DNA of 14,486 nucleotides from Bradyrhizobium sp. (GTDB lineage Bacteria > Pseudomonadota > Alphaproteobacteria > Rhizobiales > Xanthobacteraceae): contig JAQGKJ010000864.1 of assembly GCA_028290165.1 (NCBI GenBank), forward strand, positions 1 to 14,486, in the 5' to 3' direction. The notes beneath the pieces were generated by a model. It saw nothing but the letters and a program-made list of their open reading frames with translations. It was not told where the DNA came from and did not search any database. Below are positions 7,502-14,486 of this stretch, piece after piece. The first letter of the stretch is position 1; every line of letters begins with the position of its first letter. Position numbers and translations under genes: made by a program.

Positions 7502-8284
7502 ATGCAATTATTGGTCAACGGAATAGACACCTTCGTTGCCACCGGCGGGCGGGAGTTCGATGCATCGCAACCGACCATCGTGCTGCTGCACGGCGCCGGT
7601 TTCGATCATACCAGCTGGGCTCTGCACAGCCGGTGGTTCGCCCATCACGGTTATGGCGTGTTGGCGCCGGATTTGCCGGGCCATGGCCGTTCGTCCGGCG
7701 CACCGCTGCCGACGATCGCTGACATGGCCGACTGGACCGCGGCGCTGCTCGATGCGGCCGGTGCGCCCAATGCACGGCTTGTCGGCCATTCCATGGGATC
7801 GCTGATTGCGCTGGATACCGCCGCACGGCACCCGGCAAAGGTCTCGGGGCTGGGCTTGATTGCAACGGCGGCAATCATGACGGTCGGACCCGATTTGCTG
7901 AAAGCCGCGGAGGCCAACGACCATTCGGCCGTCGATATGGTCTCGATCTGGGGCCTTGGCTTTCAGGCCGAACTCGGCGGCAGCCTCGCGCCGGGCCTGT
8001 GGATGCACTCTGGCGTCCAGCGCGTGCTTGAACAGTGCCGGCCCGGCGTGCTGTTCAACGATCTCTCCGCCTGCAACGCCTATCAGGGCGCACTTGCCGC
8101 CGCCGCGCGAATCACCGTTCCGGCCACGTTCATCCTCGGCGAGCGCGACATGATGACTCCCGCAAGAGCAGGCAAGACGCTGGCAGCCGCGCTGCCGAAT
8201 TCACGCACCGTGGTGCTAAGCGGCGCAGGCCATATGATGATGGTCGAACGGCCCGACGAGTTGCTCGCGGCGCTGCAAGGCTGA
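7502..8284 (+). CDS. alpha/beta-fold hydrolase, substrate unknown
   Basis: This 260-residue protein has a complete catalytic layout: oxyanion HGAG (30-33), LAPDLPGHGRS, nucleophile elbow GHSMGS with Ser97, acid Asp216 in ILGERDMMTP and His244 in SGAGHMMMVERP. The length and motifs fit esterases, lactonases or C-C hydrolases of the single-domain type. It is clearly shorter than homoserine O-acetyltransferase MetX, also an alpha/beta-hydrolase-fold protein, so it is not simply MetX next to MetY. It starts 3 nt after the metY stop, using AGAAGG in the metY end as ribosome site, so the two are translated together. A role in releasing sulfur compounds or hydrolysing a metY-related ester is possible but unproved. 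Confidence 0.85.
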   Translation: MQLLVNGIDTFVATGGREFDASQPTIVLLHGAGFDHTSWALHSRWFAHHGYGVLAPDLPGHGRSSGAPLPTIADMADWTAALLDAAGAPNARLVGHSMGSLIALDTAARHPAKVSGLGLIATAAIMTVGPDLLKAAEANDHSAVDMVSIWGLGFQAELGGSLAPGLWMHSGVQRVLEQCRPGVLFNDLSACNAYQGALAAAARITVPATFILGERDMMTPARAGKTLAAALPNSRTVVLSGAGHMMMVERPDELLAALQG

Positions 8285-8304
8285 ATAAAGCCCCGCGCCC
8301 ACCT

Positions 8305-8460
8305 TTAGAGCTTGATCGGGACCAGGTGATTGACGGCGATCAACACGATCAACAACCCGATGCCAATCCCGAGACTCCAGCCGATCAGCTTCTTCTCGAC
8401 GGGCAGCAGCGGTTCGACCGCGCCTTCGTTGATTTCATTCTTGAGATCAGGCTGCGACAT
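8305..8460 (-). CDS. small single-pass membrane protein (51 aa), unknown function
   Basis: A 51-codon ORF starts MSQPDLKNEINEGAVEP and ends HLVPIKL-TAA. It has a charged N-terminal half of about 25 residues (VEKKLIGW at the interface) and a C-terminal hydrophobic helix at residues 27-47 rich in Gly, Ile and Leu (LGIGIGLLIVLIAV). AGAAGGG lies about 11 nt before the ATG. It is 60 bp downstream of the second SsuA-like binding protein on the same strand, with no clear terminator between, so it is the likely last gene of the second organosulfur operon. The family is not recognised. Topology is C-tail-anchor-like, unlike the N-terminal helices of the two small proteins at 887-1191. Confidence 0.6.
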   Translation of the reverse strand: MSQPDLKNEINEGAVEPLLPVEKKLIGWSLGIGIGLLIVLIAVNHLVPIKL

Positions 8461-8520
8461 GAAGTTAACGCCCTTCTCGCAAAATGCTGATCGATAGAAT
8501 GAATGACTGCCGGGCAGATC

Positions 8521-9462
8521 TTAGAGACCGGCGCCTTTTCCGATGGCCTCGGAGAACGAGCGATCGACGATATCGGCGGCGTTGAGCTTCTGCCTGATCA
8601 GTCCCGCCCGAAAATACAGGTCGATGGTCTTTTGCTCGTCGGCGACGACGCCATCGTCGATCGGCGCGATCCGGATTTTTGCGCGGCTGAGCCAGTTGAG
8701 CGGCACGGTGGACGGAATACCCATCAGCCTGCCCCAGGTTTCCGCGTAAGCGTTGACATTGGTCAGCGACCAGGCGCGGGCAGCGGTGAGCCGGCGAAGG
8801 AAATCTTCCAGCTCCGGCCGCTTGTCACGGATCGCGCTGGTAGAGGCGACCTGAAACCCGATTCCCGGCACCAATCCCTCCGCTGTGATCAGACGCCGCG
8901 ACTGAAACAACACCTCTTCCTGGCTTACATAGGGCTCCCATGTCGACCACGCATCGACGGAACCTTGGGTGTAGGCAACCTTTGCATCGGAGGGCGCGAG
9001 GAACACGATCTGAACATCGCCTGGAGACCATCCCCTGGATTCCAGCGCCGCAAGAATGAGCTGATGCCCGATCGAGCCGCGACCGGTCGCGATTTTCTTT
9101 CCTTTCAACTCCTCAAAGCCGTGAATGCGAGAATCGCGCGGGACAAGGATCGCGAGACCTTCCCGGCTCTGCCGGATTGCGCCGATCGCTCTTACGGGCA
9201 CGCTGGCGGCTGCGGCGAAAGTAAATGGTGCGTCGCCGACCAGCCCGGTTTCGATCGCGCCTGCGCCAAGTGCCTCCAGCAGCGGCGCGGCGGCCGGAAA
9301 TTCCTTCCATTCGATCTTGTACGGCACATCCTTCAGCGCGCCGGCCGCTTCCATCACGGCCTGGGAATTGCCCTTTTGATCGCCGACCCGCAAGGTCGTT
9401 TGCGCAGAGGCGGAAGTGATCGCGCTCAGCAACAGGCCCGCAACGAAAATACTTCGCATCAT
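8521..9462 (-). CDS. SsuA-like ABC transporter substrate-binding protein
   Basis: This 313-residue secreted protein has a Sec signal peptide (MMRSIFVAGLLLSAITSASA, cleavage before QTTLRV) and no lipobox. The mature part follows the sulfonate-binding pattern: TLRVGDQKGNSQAVM, LLEALGAGAIETGLVGDAPFTFAAAA, GKKIATGRGSIGHQLIL and GSVDAWSTWEPYVS. It is related to SsuA but divergent from the copy at 4755, so a different ligand is likely. The start overlaps the upstream monooxygenase stop as ATGA; AAGGAG is 10 nt upstream, and a second Met follows directly. No permease or ATPase adjoins it downstream, so it probably works with the operon's own permease/ATPase or as an alternative receptor. Confidence 0.87.
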   Translation of the reverse strand: MMRSIFVAGLLLSAITSASAQTTLRVGDQKGNSQAVMEAAGALKDVPYKIEWKEFPAAAPLLEALGAGAIETGLVGDAPFTFAAAASVPVRAIGAIRQSREGLAILVPRDSRIHGFEELKGKKIATGRGSIGHQLILAALESRGWSPGDVQIVFLAPSDAKVAYTQGSVDAWSTWEPYVSQEEVLFQSRRLITAEGLVPGIGFQVASTSAIRDKRPELEDFLRRLTAARAWSLTNVNAYAETWGRLMGIPSTVPLNWLSRAKIRIAPIDDGVVADEQKTIDLYFRAGLIRQKLNAADIVDRSFSEAIGKGAGL

Positions 9463-10559
9463 TCCGCCGCAACTCCTTTTGCGGCGTGACGCTCGGCGAT
9501 CAGCTTGCGTGTCAGGGGAATGAGTTCACGGCCATATTCGATGGCGTCGATCAAGGGATCGAAACCGCGAATAAGGAAGTGGCTGACACCCAAATTGTAG
9601 TAATCGCCAAAGACTTCGGCGACCTGCTCGGGCGTTCCGACCAGCGCGGTGGTATTGCTGTTGGCACCGGTCAGCCTGGCGATCTCCGTCCAGAGCCGCT
9701 TGTCGATCCGGGTGCCCTGCTCCGCCAGCGCCAGCAGCCGGCGGGCGCCTGCGGTCGCATGACCGTCGGCCGGCTTGCGGTAACCGGTCTTGTCCTGCAG
9801 CGCAGTGGCGCGCGCCAGAATCTCATCCGCCTTTGCCCAGGCCTTTTCCTCGGTGTCGGCGAGGATGGGGCGCACCGACAGGCTAAAGCGTGGTGTGGGG
9901 CGTCCGTACCTTGCAGCCGAGGCGCGAACCCGCGAGGTCACGTCGCGCACCTGAGCGTAGGATTCGCCCCAGAGCGCGAATGTGTCGGCATGCTTGCCCG
10001 CGACCTCGATCGCGGCATCGGATGCGCCGCCGACGAAGATTGGAATGCCTTCGGTGCGATAGGGCTTGATCTGCGAGAAGCCGTTTTCAACCTTGTAATA
10101 TCTGCCGTGATACGAAAACGGTTTCTCGCTTGTCCATTCGGCTCGAACGACCTGCAGAAATTCGTCGGTGCGGGCGTAACGCTCGTCCTTGTCGTCGATG
10201 ATGTTTCCATCCTGCTTCAGCTCGGTAGCATTGCCCCCGGTGATCACATGCAGGGCGACTCGGCCGCCGGAAAGTTGATCTACGGTGGCAAGCTGACGGG
10301 CGATCAACGTCGGTGCGGTAAAGCCCGGCCGTTGCGCAATCAAGACATTAAGCCGGTCGGTCACGCCAAGCACGTGCTGGCCGACCTGCAGGCCATCCGG
10401 CGAAGTGGAGTGAAATGCCAACAGCGCCCGATCGAAGCCTGAGGATTCGTGTGCTTTTGCGACGGTTTCGATGTAATGGCGATCGAGCACAGGCCCGCTA
10501 CGCACGATGGCCTCGGACGAATTGTTGTTGGTGATGTATCCGATGAATTCCACTGACAT
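9459..10559 (-). CDS. LLM-class flavin-dependent monooxygenase, SsuD-like paralog
   Basis: This 366-residue luciferase-like protein has the family landmarks LIARQLATVDQLSGGRVALHVITGG (85-109), DERYARTDEFL, IPIFVGGASDAA (172-183), FALWGES (195-200) and the C-terminal TALVGTPEQVAEVF. It would use FMNH2 and O2 on a sulfonate or related compound. It is not orthologous to SsuD. The SsuD motif around Cys61 is AFHSTSPDG here (no Cys), the Arg-Leu-His pair is SVRP (no His), [13 protein letters not shown] is missing, and SGYPH is RGFDP. GGGAGC is about 5 nt before the start. It lies 35 bp after the DszC/SfnB-like gene and overlaps the following binding-protein gene by 4 nt. General class is sure; the substrate is unknown. 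Confidence 0.85.
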   Translation of the reverse strand: MSVEFIGYITNNNSSEAIVRSGPVLDRHYIETVAKAHESSGFDRALLAFHSTSPDGLQVGQHVLGVTDRLNVLIAQRPGFTAPTLIARQLATVDQLSGGRVALHVITGGNATELKQDGNIIDDKDERYARTDEFLQVVRAEWTSEKPFSYHGRYYKVENGFSQIKPYRTEGIPIFVGGASDAAIEVAGKHADTFALWGESYAQVRDVTSRVRASAARYGRPTPRFSLSVRPILADTEEKAWAKADEILARATALQDKTGYRKPADGHATAGARRLLALAEQGTRIDKRLWTEIARLTGANSNTTALVGTPEQVAEVFGDYYNLGVSHFLIRGFDPLIDAIEYGRELIPLTRKLIAERHAAKGVAAE

Positions 10560-10594
10560 TGGCAGCTCCCGTTCTGGTTTATTTCCGCGATCGC

Positions 10595-11737
10595 TCAGAT
10601 GCCGAGCGCCAGCCGCCCGGCATTCAGGCGCGTTGCATCATCCTGAGGCGTGTGGACACGCCCGCACAGGACGTCGCGATAATGCCGCTCAAGCGGGTTG
10701 GCTCGGCTCAGGCCATGGTTGCTGGTGAGCGACAGCGCGTCTTCGACGACGGCGACCGCGTTATTGGTGACGGTCAGCTTGACGATGTTGGATTCGGATG
10801 CACTGAGAACAACGCCGTCATCGTAGTCTCCGGCGAAACTATCGATCAGCCGCGCATTGACGGCGAGGCGCGCTTCGATGCCGCCGACGATCTCTTGCGT
10901 CCGCGGCAGCGTGGCAAGCGACGCGCCGAGGTTGGATGGCACGCGATCCCTGAGAAAATCGATCAGCCAGTCGCGCGCCGCACGGGCGACGCCGTCGTAA
11001 ATCGCGGCAACAAAGATCGCGTGGACGGTGGATTGAGTGAAATCGGGCACCAGCCATTCGTCCGGCTTGCGAACATCGATTTCATGATCGAGCGGGAACA
11101 CGACGTCGTCAAACACGATGTCATGGCTGCCGCTGGCGCGCAGCCCGAGATGATTCCAGGTCTCGACGATGCGCGTCCCCGGCAAACCCGCCGGAACAAG
11201 AAACAGGCCGACGCGCGGGTCCGGTTCATCCGTTTTCGCCCACACCGCGTACCATTTCAGGATCGGCGCTCCGGTCGAATAGATCTTGCGGCCGCTGAGC
11301 CGCCATCCGGTCTCGGTCCTGCGCGCGATCGTTGCCGGAAGACCGCCGCGCGATGGCGAGCCGAGATCGGGCTCGACACGGAGCGCGTTGATCAGTGCCA
11401 CGCCTTCGACGGTTTCGCGCGCCAGCTTGCGGGCGAGACGACCCGGCCAACGCGTGCTCCTCGCCATCACCAGATGCTGAATGTAATGCATCGACAACAC
11501 CAGCGCGGTCGATGGATCGGCTTTTCCGAAGATGTTGACGACGCGAGCGGCCTCGAGTGCGCCGGCGCCAGCCCCGCCCAGCGCCGTTGGCACGGTCAAC
11601 GCCAGTAATCCTGTCTCGGACAGTTGGCTGAAATTCTCGAACGGAAAACTCGCGTCGCGATCATGCGCGGCCGCTCGCGCGGCAAATTCGGAAGCGAGCA
11701 GGTTTGCAAGATCGAAGGTGGTCGCAGTTGCGTCCAT
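10595..11737 (-). CDS. acyl-CoA-dehydrogenase-type flavin monooxygenase, DszC/SfnB-like sulfur acquisition oxidoreductase
   Basis: This 380-residue protein has the acyl-CoA dehydrogenase fold: an N-terminal helical part to about residue 115, a beta domain with GWRLSGRKIYSTGAPILKWY (144-163) and LGLRASGSHDIVFDDV (197-212), and a C-terminal helical bundle. The catalytic Glu region of true dehydrogenases is not evident. Instead the tail reads GRVHTPQDDA with His362, resembling the R-T-H-T-x-H segment of DszC, although the second His is Gln here. DszC and SfnB relatives oxidise organosulfur compounds with reduced flavin. AAAGAG 6 nt before 11737 supports this start; an in-frame ATG at 11767, overlapping the ATPase stop, would add 10 residues. 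It sits between the ABC genes and the LLM monooxygenase, which supports a sulfur role. Confidence 0.8.
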   Translation of the reverse strand: MDATATTFDLANLLASEFAARAAAHDRDASFPFENFSQLSETGLLALTVPTALGGAGAGALEAARVVNIFGKADPSTALVLSMHYIQHLVMARSTRWPGRLARKLARETVEGVALINALRVEPDLGSPSRGGLPATIARRTETGWRLSGRKIYSTGAPILKWYAVWAKTDEPDPRVGLFLVPAGLPGTRIVETWNHLGLRASGSHDIVFDDVVFPLDHEIDVRKPDEWLVPDFTQSTVHAIFVAAIYDGVARAARDWLIDFLRDRVPSNLGASLATLPRTQEIVGGIEARLAVNARLIDSFAGDYDDGVVLSASESNIVKLTVTNNAVAVVEDALSLTSNHGLSRANPLERHYRDVLCGRVHTPQDDATRLNAGRLALGI

Positions 11738-11760
11738 CGGAAACTCTTTGCGGACAGCGC

Positions 11761-12558
11761 TCACCATGTTGCGTCCAATCCGAGTAGCCCCAGAATGTTC
11801 CGGCGCAGCTCCGCCAATTTGGGATCTCCCCGGTGTCGGGGATAGGGACGGTCGACGGCGATGTCGGCTTTGACGCGCGCAGGCCGGTCACTGAATACGA
11901 TCACGCGATTGGCCAGAAACACGGCCTCCTCCACGTCATGGGTTACCAGTAGCGTCGTGAATCCATTCCGCTGCCAAAGCGAGGCGATTTCCGCCTGCAT
12001 GGCGATGCGCGTCAACGAGTCGAGCTTGCCGAGAGGCTCGTCGAGAATGAGTATTTTGGGGTCGTTGACCAGCGCTCGCGCCAGCGCAACCCGCTGCGCC
12101 ATGCCGCCCGAAAGCTGATGCGGATAGGCATTGCGAAATGCCGAGAGGCCGACGAGATCGATCGCCGCGTCGACGCGGTGACGCTGGCTCTTTAGAATGC
12201 CCTGGGCTTCGAGGCCAAGCGCGACGTTGTCCCAGACGGTTCTCCATGGAAACAGCGTCGGATCCTGAAACACCACGACCCGCGAAGGAAATGGCCCGGT
12301 GATTGGATCGCCGCCTTCCCGCAAGATGCCCGACCGCGGCGGCTCAAGTCCCGCGACCAGGCGCAGCAGAGTCGATTTGCCGCATCCGGACGGACCAAGC
12401 AACGCGACGAATTCGCCCGGTTCAGCACTGAAGCTGACGTCATCCAGAACCGGGAGGACGGCGCCGTCGATGTCGAAGGCATGGCTTACGGCTTCGACAT
12501 CCAGCGAAGCTCCAGCCGCAGCAGGTAAAGCACGTTCGGCAATCGCGAGCGCTACCAT
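11761..12558 (-). CDS. SsuB/TauB-like ABC transporter ATP-binding protein
   Basis: This 265-residue ATPase has Walker A GPSGCGKST (55-63), Gln98 in VVVFQDPTLFPW, signature LSGGMAQR (149-156), Walker B ILILDEP (169-175), D-loop GKLDSLTR and His207 in LVTHDVEEA. All nucleotide-binding sites are intact. The LFPWRTVWDNVALGLE segment is typical of the nitrate/sulfonate/taurine importer group. Its start overlaps the end of the permease gene by 7 nt (ATGGTAG), tying the two together. It is clearly divergent from SsuB at 1893, so this is a separate transporter and not a recent duplication. Confidence 0.9.
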   Translation of the reverse strand: MVALAIAERALPAAAGASLDVEAVSHAFDIDGAVLPVLDDVSFSAEPGEFVALLGPSGCGKSTLLRLVAGLEPPRSGILREGGDPITGPFPSRVVVFQDPTLFPWRTVWDNVALGLEAQGILKSQRHRVDAAIDLVGLSAFRNAYPHQLSGGMAQRVALARALVNDPKILILDEPLGKLDSLTRIAMQAEIASLWQRNGFTTLLVTHDVEEAVFLANRVIVFSDRPARVKADIAVDRPYPRHRGDPKLAELRRNILGLLGLDATW

Positions 12559-13592
12559 TTCACGACCCCTTTTTGCCAGATCAACAGCCGGTCGCGTGTC
12601 CTGAACAGCAGCGTGATCGCGCCCGAGCACAACAACGACATCACGATCAACGCCGCATACATGTTCGAATAGGCCGCCCAGCCCTGGGCCCATTGCAAAT
12701 ACCAGCCGAGCCCGGCCTTGACGCCGATCATCTCGGCGACGACCAGCACGGCGAAGGACGATCCGAGGCCCATGAACAGGCCGACGAAGACGTGCGGCAG
12801 CGCCGCGGGAATGGCGACTTTCAGGACGAGAAACGCTGGCTTGGCCCCGAGGGTCCGCGCCACATCGTAATAGGCGTCGCTGACGCTCGCGACACCGGAC
12901 CAGGTCAGTACCGTGACCGGAAACCCCGTCGCCAGCGCGATCAGAAACGTGCTTGCGCTCCAGCTCGACGGAAAGGTAAAGAACGCAAACGGAAGCCATG
13001 CGGTAGCCGGCAGCGGTCCAATGAATCGCAACACCGGATGCACCCAGTAGCCGACGCTGCGCGACCATCCAATCGATACGCCGGTCAGGAAGCCGACGGC
13101 TGCTCCAATCGCGTAGCCGCCGAGCTGAAGCTTTACGGACGCAAAAACGCTGTCGAGCAGTTTTGGAAGGTCATCGGTATAGACTTCGACGATCGCCTGC
13201 GGCGGCGGAAAGAACGGCAGCGGCAGCCAGGAAAATTTCGCGGTAGCGACCTCCCACAGCGTCAGGAACAACCCGAGCGCCAGCAGCCAAGGCGCACGAG
13301 CTTGCAAGCCGGCTCCGAAACGGCCGAGCAACTTGGCACTCGCCATTGCTGCAGCGATGCCTCCGGCAATGACAAAAGCGGCGACAGCAAGCGCGTGGGT
13401 ACGCGACCAATCGCCGAGATCCTCCCACCACAGGCACGAGAGCCCGAAGCCGACCCATGCCACGCTTGCGAACACGCCGGTTCCGTTTTCCAGAAGTGAC
13501 GCGGGAAGCGACAGCGGACGTCCTGCGAACGCCGCGCCCTCCTCCACCGATTGCGGGATCGCGACCGCTTTAGACGCCGAATACGTCGACAT
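12552..13592 (-). CDS. SsuC/TauC-like ABC transporter permease with N-terminal membrane extension
   Basis: This 346-residue inner-membrane protein is about 80-90 residues longer than SsuC. The C-terminal 250 residues are a normal importer permease, with LLALGLFLTLWEVATA, LGGYAIGAAVGFLTGVSIG, PATAWLPFAFFTF, the ATPase-docking loop DVARTLGAKPAFLVLKVAIP and SSFAVLVVAEMIGV. Ahead of it, residues about 35-85 hold two extra hydrophobic segments (VFASVAWVGFGLSCLWW and ALAVAAFVIAGGIAAAMA). Start 13592 has GGAG 8 nt upstream and overlaps the binding-protein gene by 23 nt; an in-frame ATG at 13607 is a second choice. The adjacent ATPase and binding protein make a complete importer. Confidence 0.88.
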   Translation of the reverse strand: MSTYSASKAVAIPQSVEEGAAFAGRPLSLPASLLENGTGVFASVAWVGFGLSCLWWEDLGDWSRTHALAVAAFVIAGGIAAAMASAKLLGRFGAGLQARAPWLLALGLFLTLWEVATAKFSWLPLPFFPPPQAIVEVYTDDLPKLLDSVFASVKLQLGGYAIGAAVGFLTGVSIGWSRSVGYWVHPVLRFIGPLPATAWLPFAFFTFPSSWSASTFLIALATGFPVTVLTWSGVASVSDAYYDVARTLGAKPAFLVLKVAIPAALPHVFVGLFMGLGSSFAVLVVAEMIGVKAGLGWYLQWAQGWAAYSNMYAALIVMSLLCSGAITLLFRTRDRLLIWQKGVVKW

Positions 13593-14486
13593 AGATCCGC
13601 TCCGCAAATTTCGCCGTGTCGGTGCTGGGCTTGAAGACGGAGACGAGCTTCAGATCGTCCGCATACGCCTTCAATTCCTGCTTGAGCACGTCGCCGACGG
13701 GATGGTGATGATGGGTGTGATAGCGGACCATCGCCTGCAAATCCGCGGGGCTCGCCGCCTTGGGCGCGTAGGGCTGGAACGACGCCGCGGCCTTGTCCGG
13801 GTTCTGCGAGGTAAACATCGCCGCATCGAGCAGTGCTTGCGTGACGGCGCGCGCAACCTGCGGCTCGTCGCGCACAAGACTGCCGCGCAATCCGACGATG
13901 CAGCAGGTCTTGTCCTTGTAGTCGCCATCCAGATTGGAGGCGACTTCCTTGTAGGCAGGGTCCTTCAGCCAAAGATAGGCGATCGGATCAGCGGCGAGGA
14001 ACGCCTGGACTTCGCCCTTCTCGACGGCAAGCTGCAAGAGATAGCCCGGATAGTCCCGCCAATCGACGTCCTTGTTGGGATCGATACCCTGCTTGGCAAG
14101 CTGGATCGAGAAGAAATTCTTGTCCGGCCCTGCCAGATCCCCGACTGCGACGATCTTGCCTCTGATGTCGGCAAGCCTGTCGACGCCCGAATTGGCGCGC
14201 GATAGAACGCGCATGCAGCCGCCGTGGGTTCCGGCGGCGATCTTGACATCAAATCCCTGTTCGAGCGGCTTCAGCCAGCGCAGTGCCATGCCGAGGCCCG
14301 CATCGGTTTTGCCGGTCGCAATCGCTTCCAGCAATTGGTCGGTCGAACCGCTGTAATTGACCAACTCGACGTCCAGGTTTTGCTTTCGGAAGAAGCCGTG
14401 GTCGATCGCCACCGGAAGCGGCGCGAGGCAGACCGCGCCGGCGTTCCAGGACAGTTTCAGCTTTCGTGGCGCGCCGGCCAGCGGCG
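13570..14486 (-). CDS. NitT/TauT-type ABC transporter substrate-binding protein (5' end outside window)
   Basis: The frame runs unbroken from the right edge to TAA at 13570, 304 residues. A GTG at 14412 could look like a start, but the preceding codons encode LKLSWNAGAVCLAPLPVAIDHG, the usual first strand and helix of this family, so the true start and signal peptide lie beyond 14486. Further landmarks are GSTDQLLEAIATGKTDAGLG, IRGKIVAVGDLAGPDKNFFS and QAFLAADPIAYLWL. CCIVGLRGSLV has paired cysteines, and YHTHHHHPVGD near the C terminus has five histidines in six positions (codons at 13702-13719), which is unusual. It supplies ligand to the permease/ATPase that follow; whether that is a sulfonate, sulfone or metal-bound compound is unknown. 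Confidence 0.85.
   Translation of the reverse strand, partial: PLAGAPRKLKLSWNAGAVCLAPLPVAIDHGFFRKQNLDVELVNYSGSTDQLLEAIATGKTDAGLGMALRWLKPLEQGFDVKIAAGTHGGCMRVLSRANSGVDRLADIRGKIVAVGDLAGPDKNFFSIQLAKQGIDPNKDVDWRDYPGYLLQLAVEKGEVQAFLAADPIAYLWLKDPAYKEVASNLDGDYKDKTCCIVGLRGSLVRDEPQVARAVTQALLDAAMFTSQNPDKAAASFQPYAPKAASPADLQAMVRYHTHHHHPVGDVLKQELKAYADDLKLVSVFKPSTDTAKFAERIYVDVFGV

Noticed and set aside
8507..8517. CTGCC-G-GGCAG palindrome after the SsuA-like gene
   Set aside because: A one-base loop cannot form a hairpin and no T tract follows; too short to call an operator.
8503..9489. 328-codon plus-strand ORF opposite the SsuA-like gene
   Set aside because: Antisense frame of a clearly coding gene in high-GC DNA; no recognisable domain. 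The same applies to the other long antisense ORFs at 9486-10442, 10559-11608, 12573-13499 and 13333-14205.
10585..10595. GCGATCGC palindrome near the LLM gene start
   Set aside because: A single 8-bp palindrome is expected by chance in high-GC DNA; no second copy with regular spacing was noticed.
13570..14412. GTG at 14412 as the start of the last binding protein
   Set aside because: The frame continues upstream with conserved family sequence, so the gene simply runs off the window.
1..14486. CRISPR arrays, tRNA or rRNA genes, insertion sequences
   Set aside because: No regularly spaced repeats, no tRNA-like cloverleaf or rRNA sequence, and no transposase or terminal repeats were seen on either strand.

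Overview
The window looks like a chromosomal stretch from an alphaproteobacterium of the Bradyrhizobium/Rhodopseudomonas type. This is an inference from the high-GC codon use, the style of the proteins and the FlbD-like regulator at the left edge; no marker gene fixes the genus. The theme of nearly the whole window is acquisition of sulfur from organic sulfonates or sulfones, plus assimilation of the sulfur into homocysteine.

Left edge (1-864, +): the C-terminal two thirds of a sigma-54 activator, probably the flagellar regulator FlbD, unrelated to the rest. Region 887-5711 (-): a compact operon read right to left as ssuA, ssuD, ssuC, ssuB, a HpaC/DIM6-type flavin reductase, then two tiny single-pass membrane proteins. 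SsuABC imports alkanesulfonates, SsuD cleaves them with FMNH2 and O2 to aldehyde and sulfite, and the flavin reductase is placed to supply the FMNH2.

Region 5712-6202: a 491-bp divergent control region between ssuA and metY. It carries a perfect 7-bp inverted repeat with a LysR-type T-N11-A core near ssuA. On the metY side there is a leader with a possible short ORF holding tandem Cys codons, followed by a hairpin. Region 6203-8284 (+): metY (O-acetylhomoserine sulfhydrylase) and, 3 nt later, an alpha/beta hydrolase of unknown substrate.

Region 8305-14486 (-): a second organosulfur operon, cut by the right edge. In transcription order it holds a substrate-binding protein (5' end outside the window), a permease with an unusual N-terminal membrane extension, an ATPase, a DszC/SfnB-like flavoprotein, a second SsuD-like flavin monooxygenase, a second SsuA-like binding protein and a third tiny membrane protein. 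Most junctions overlap by 4-23 nt, so this is one translationally coupled unit. Its monooxygenase lacks residues that define SsuD, so it probably handles a different sulfur compound.

Working model (inference): two ABC importers and three binding proteins bring in different organosulfur compounds. Two LLM-type monooxygenases and one acyl-CoA-dehydrogenase-type monooxygenase release sulfite using FMNH2 from the single reductase in view. After reduction to sulfide elsewhere, MetY fixes it into homocysteine.
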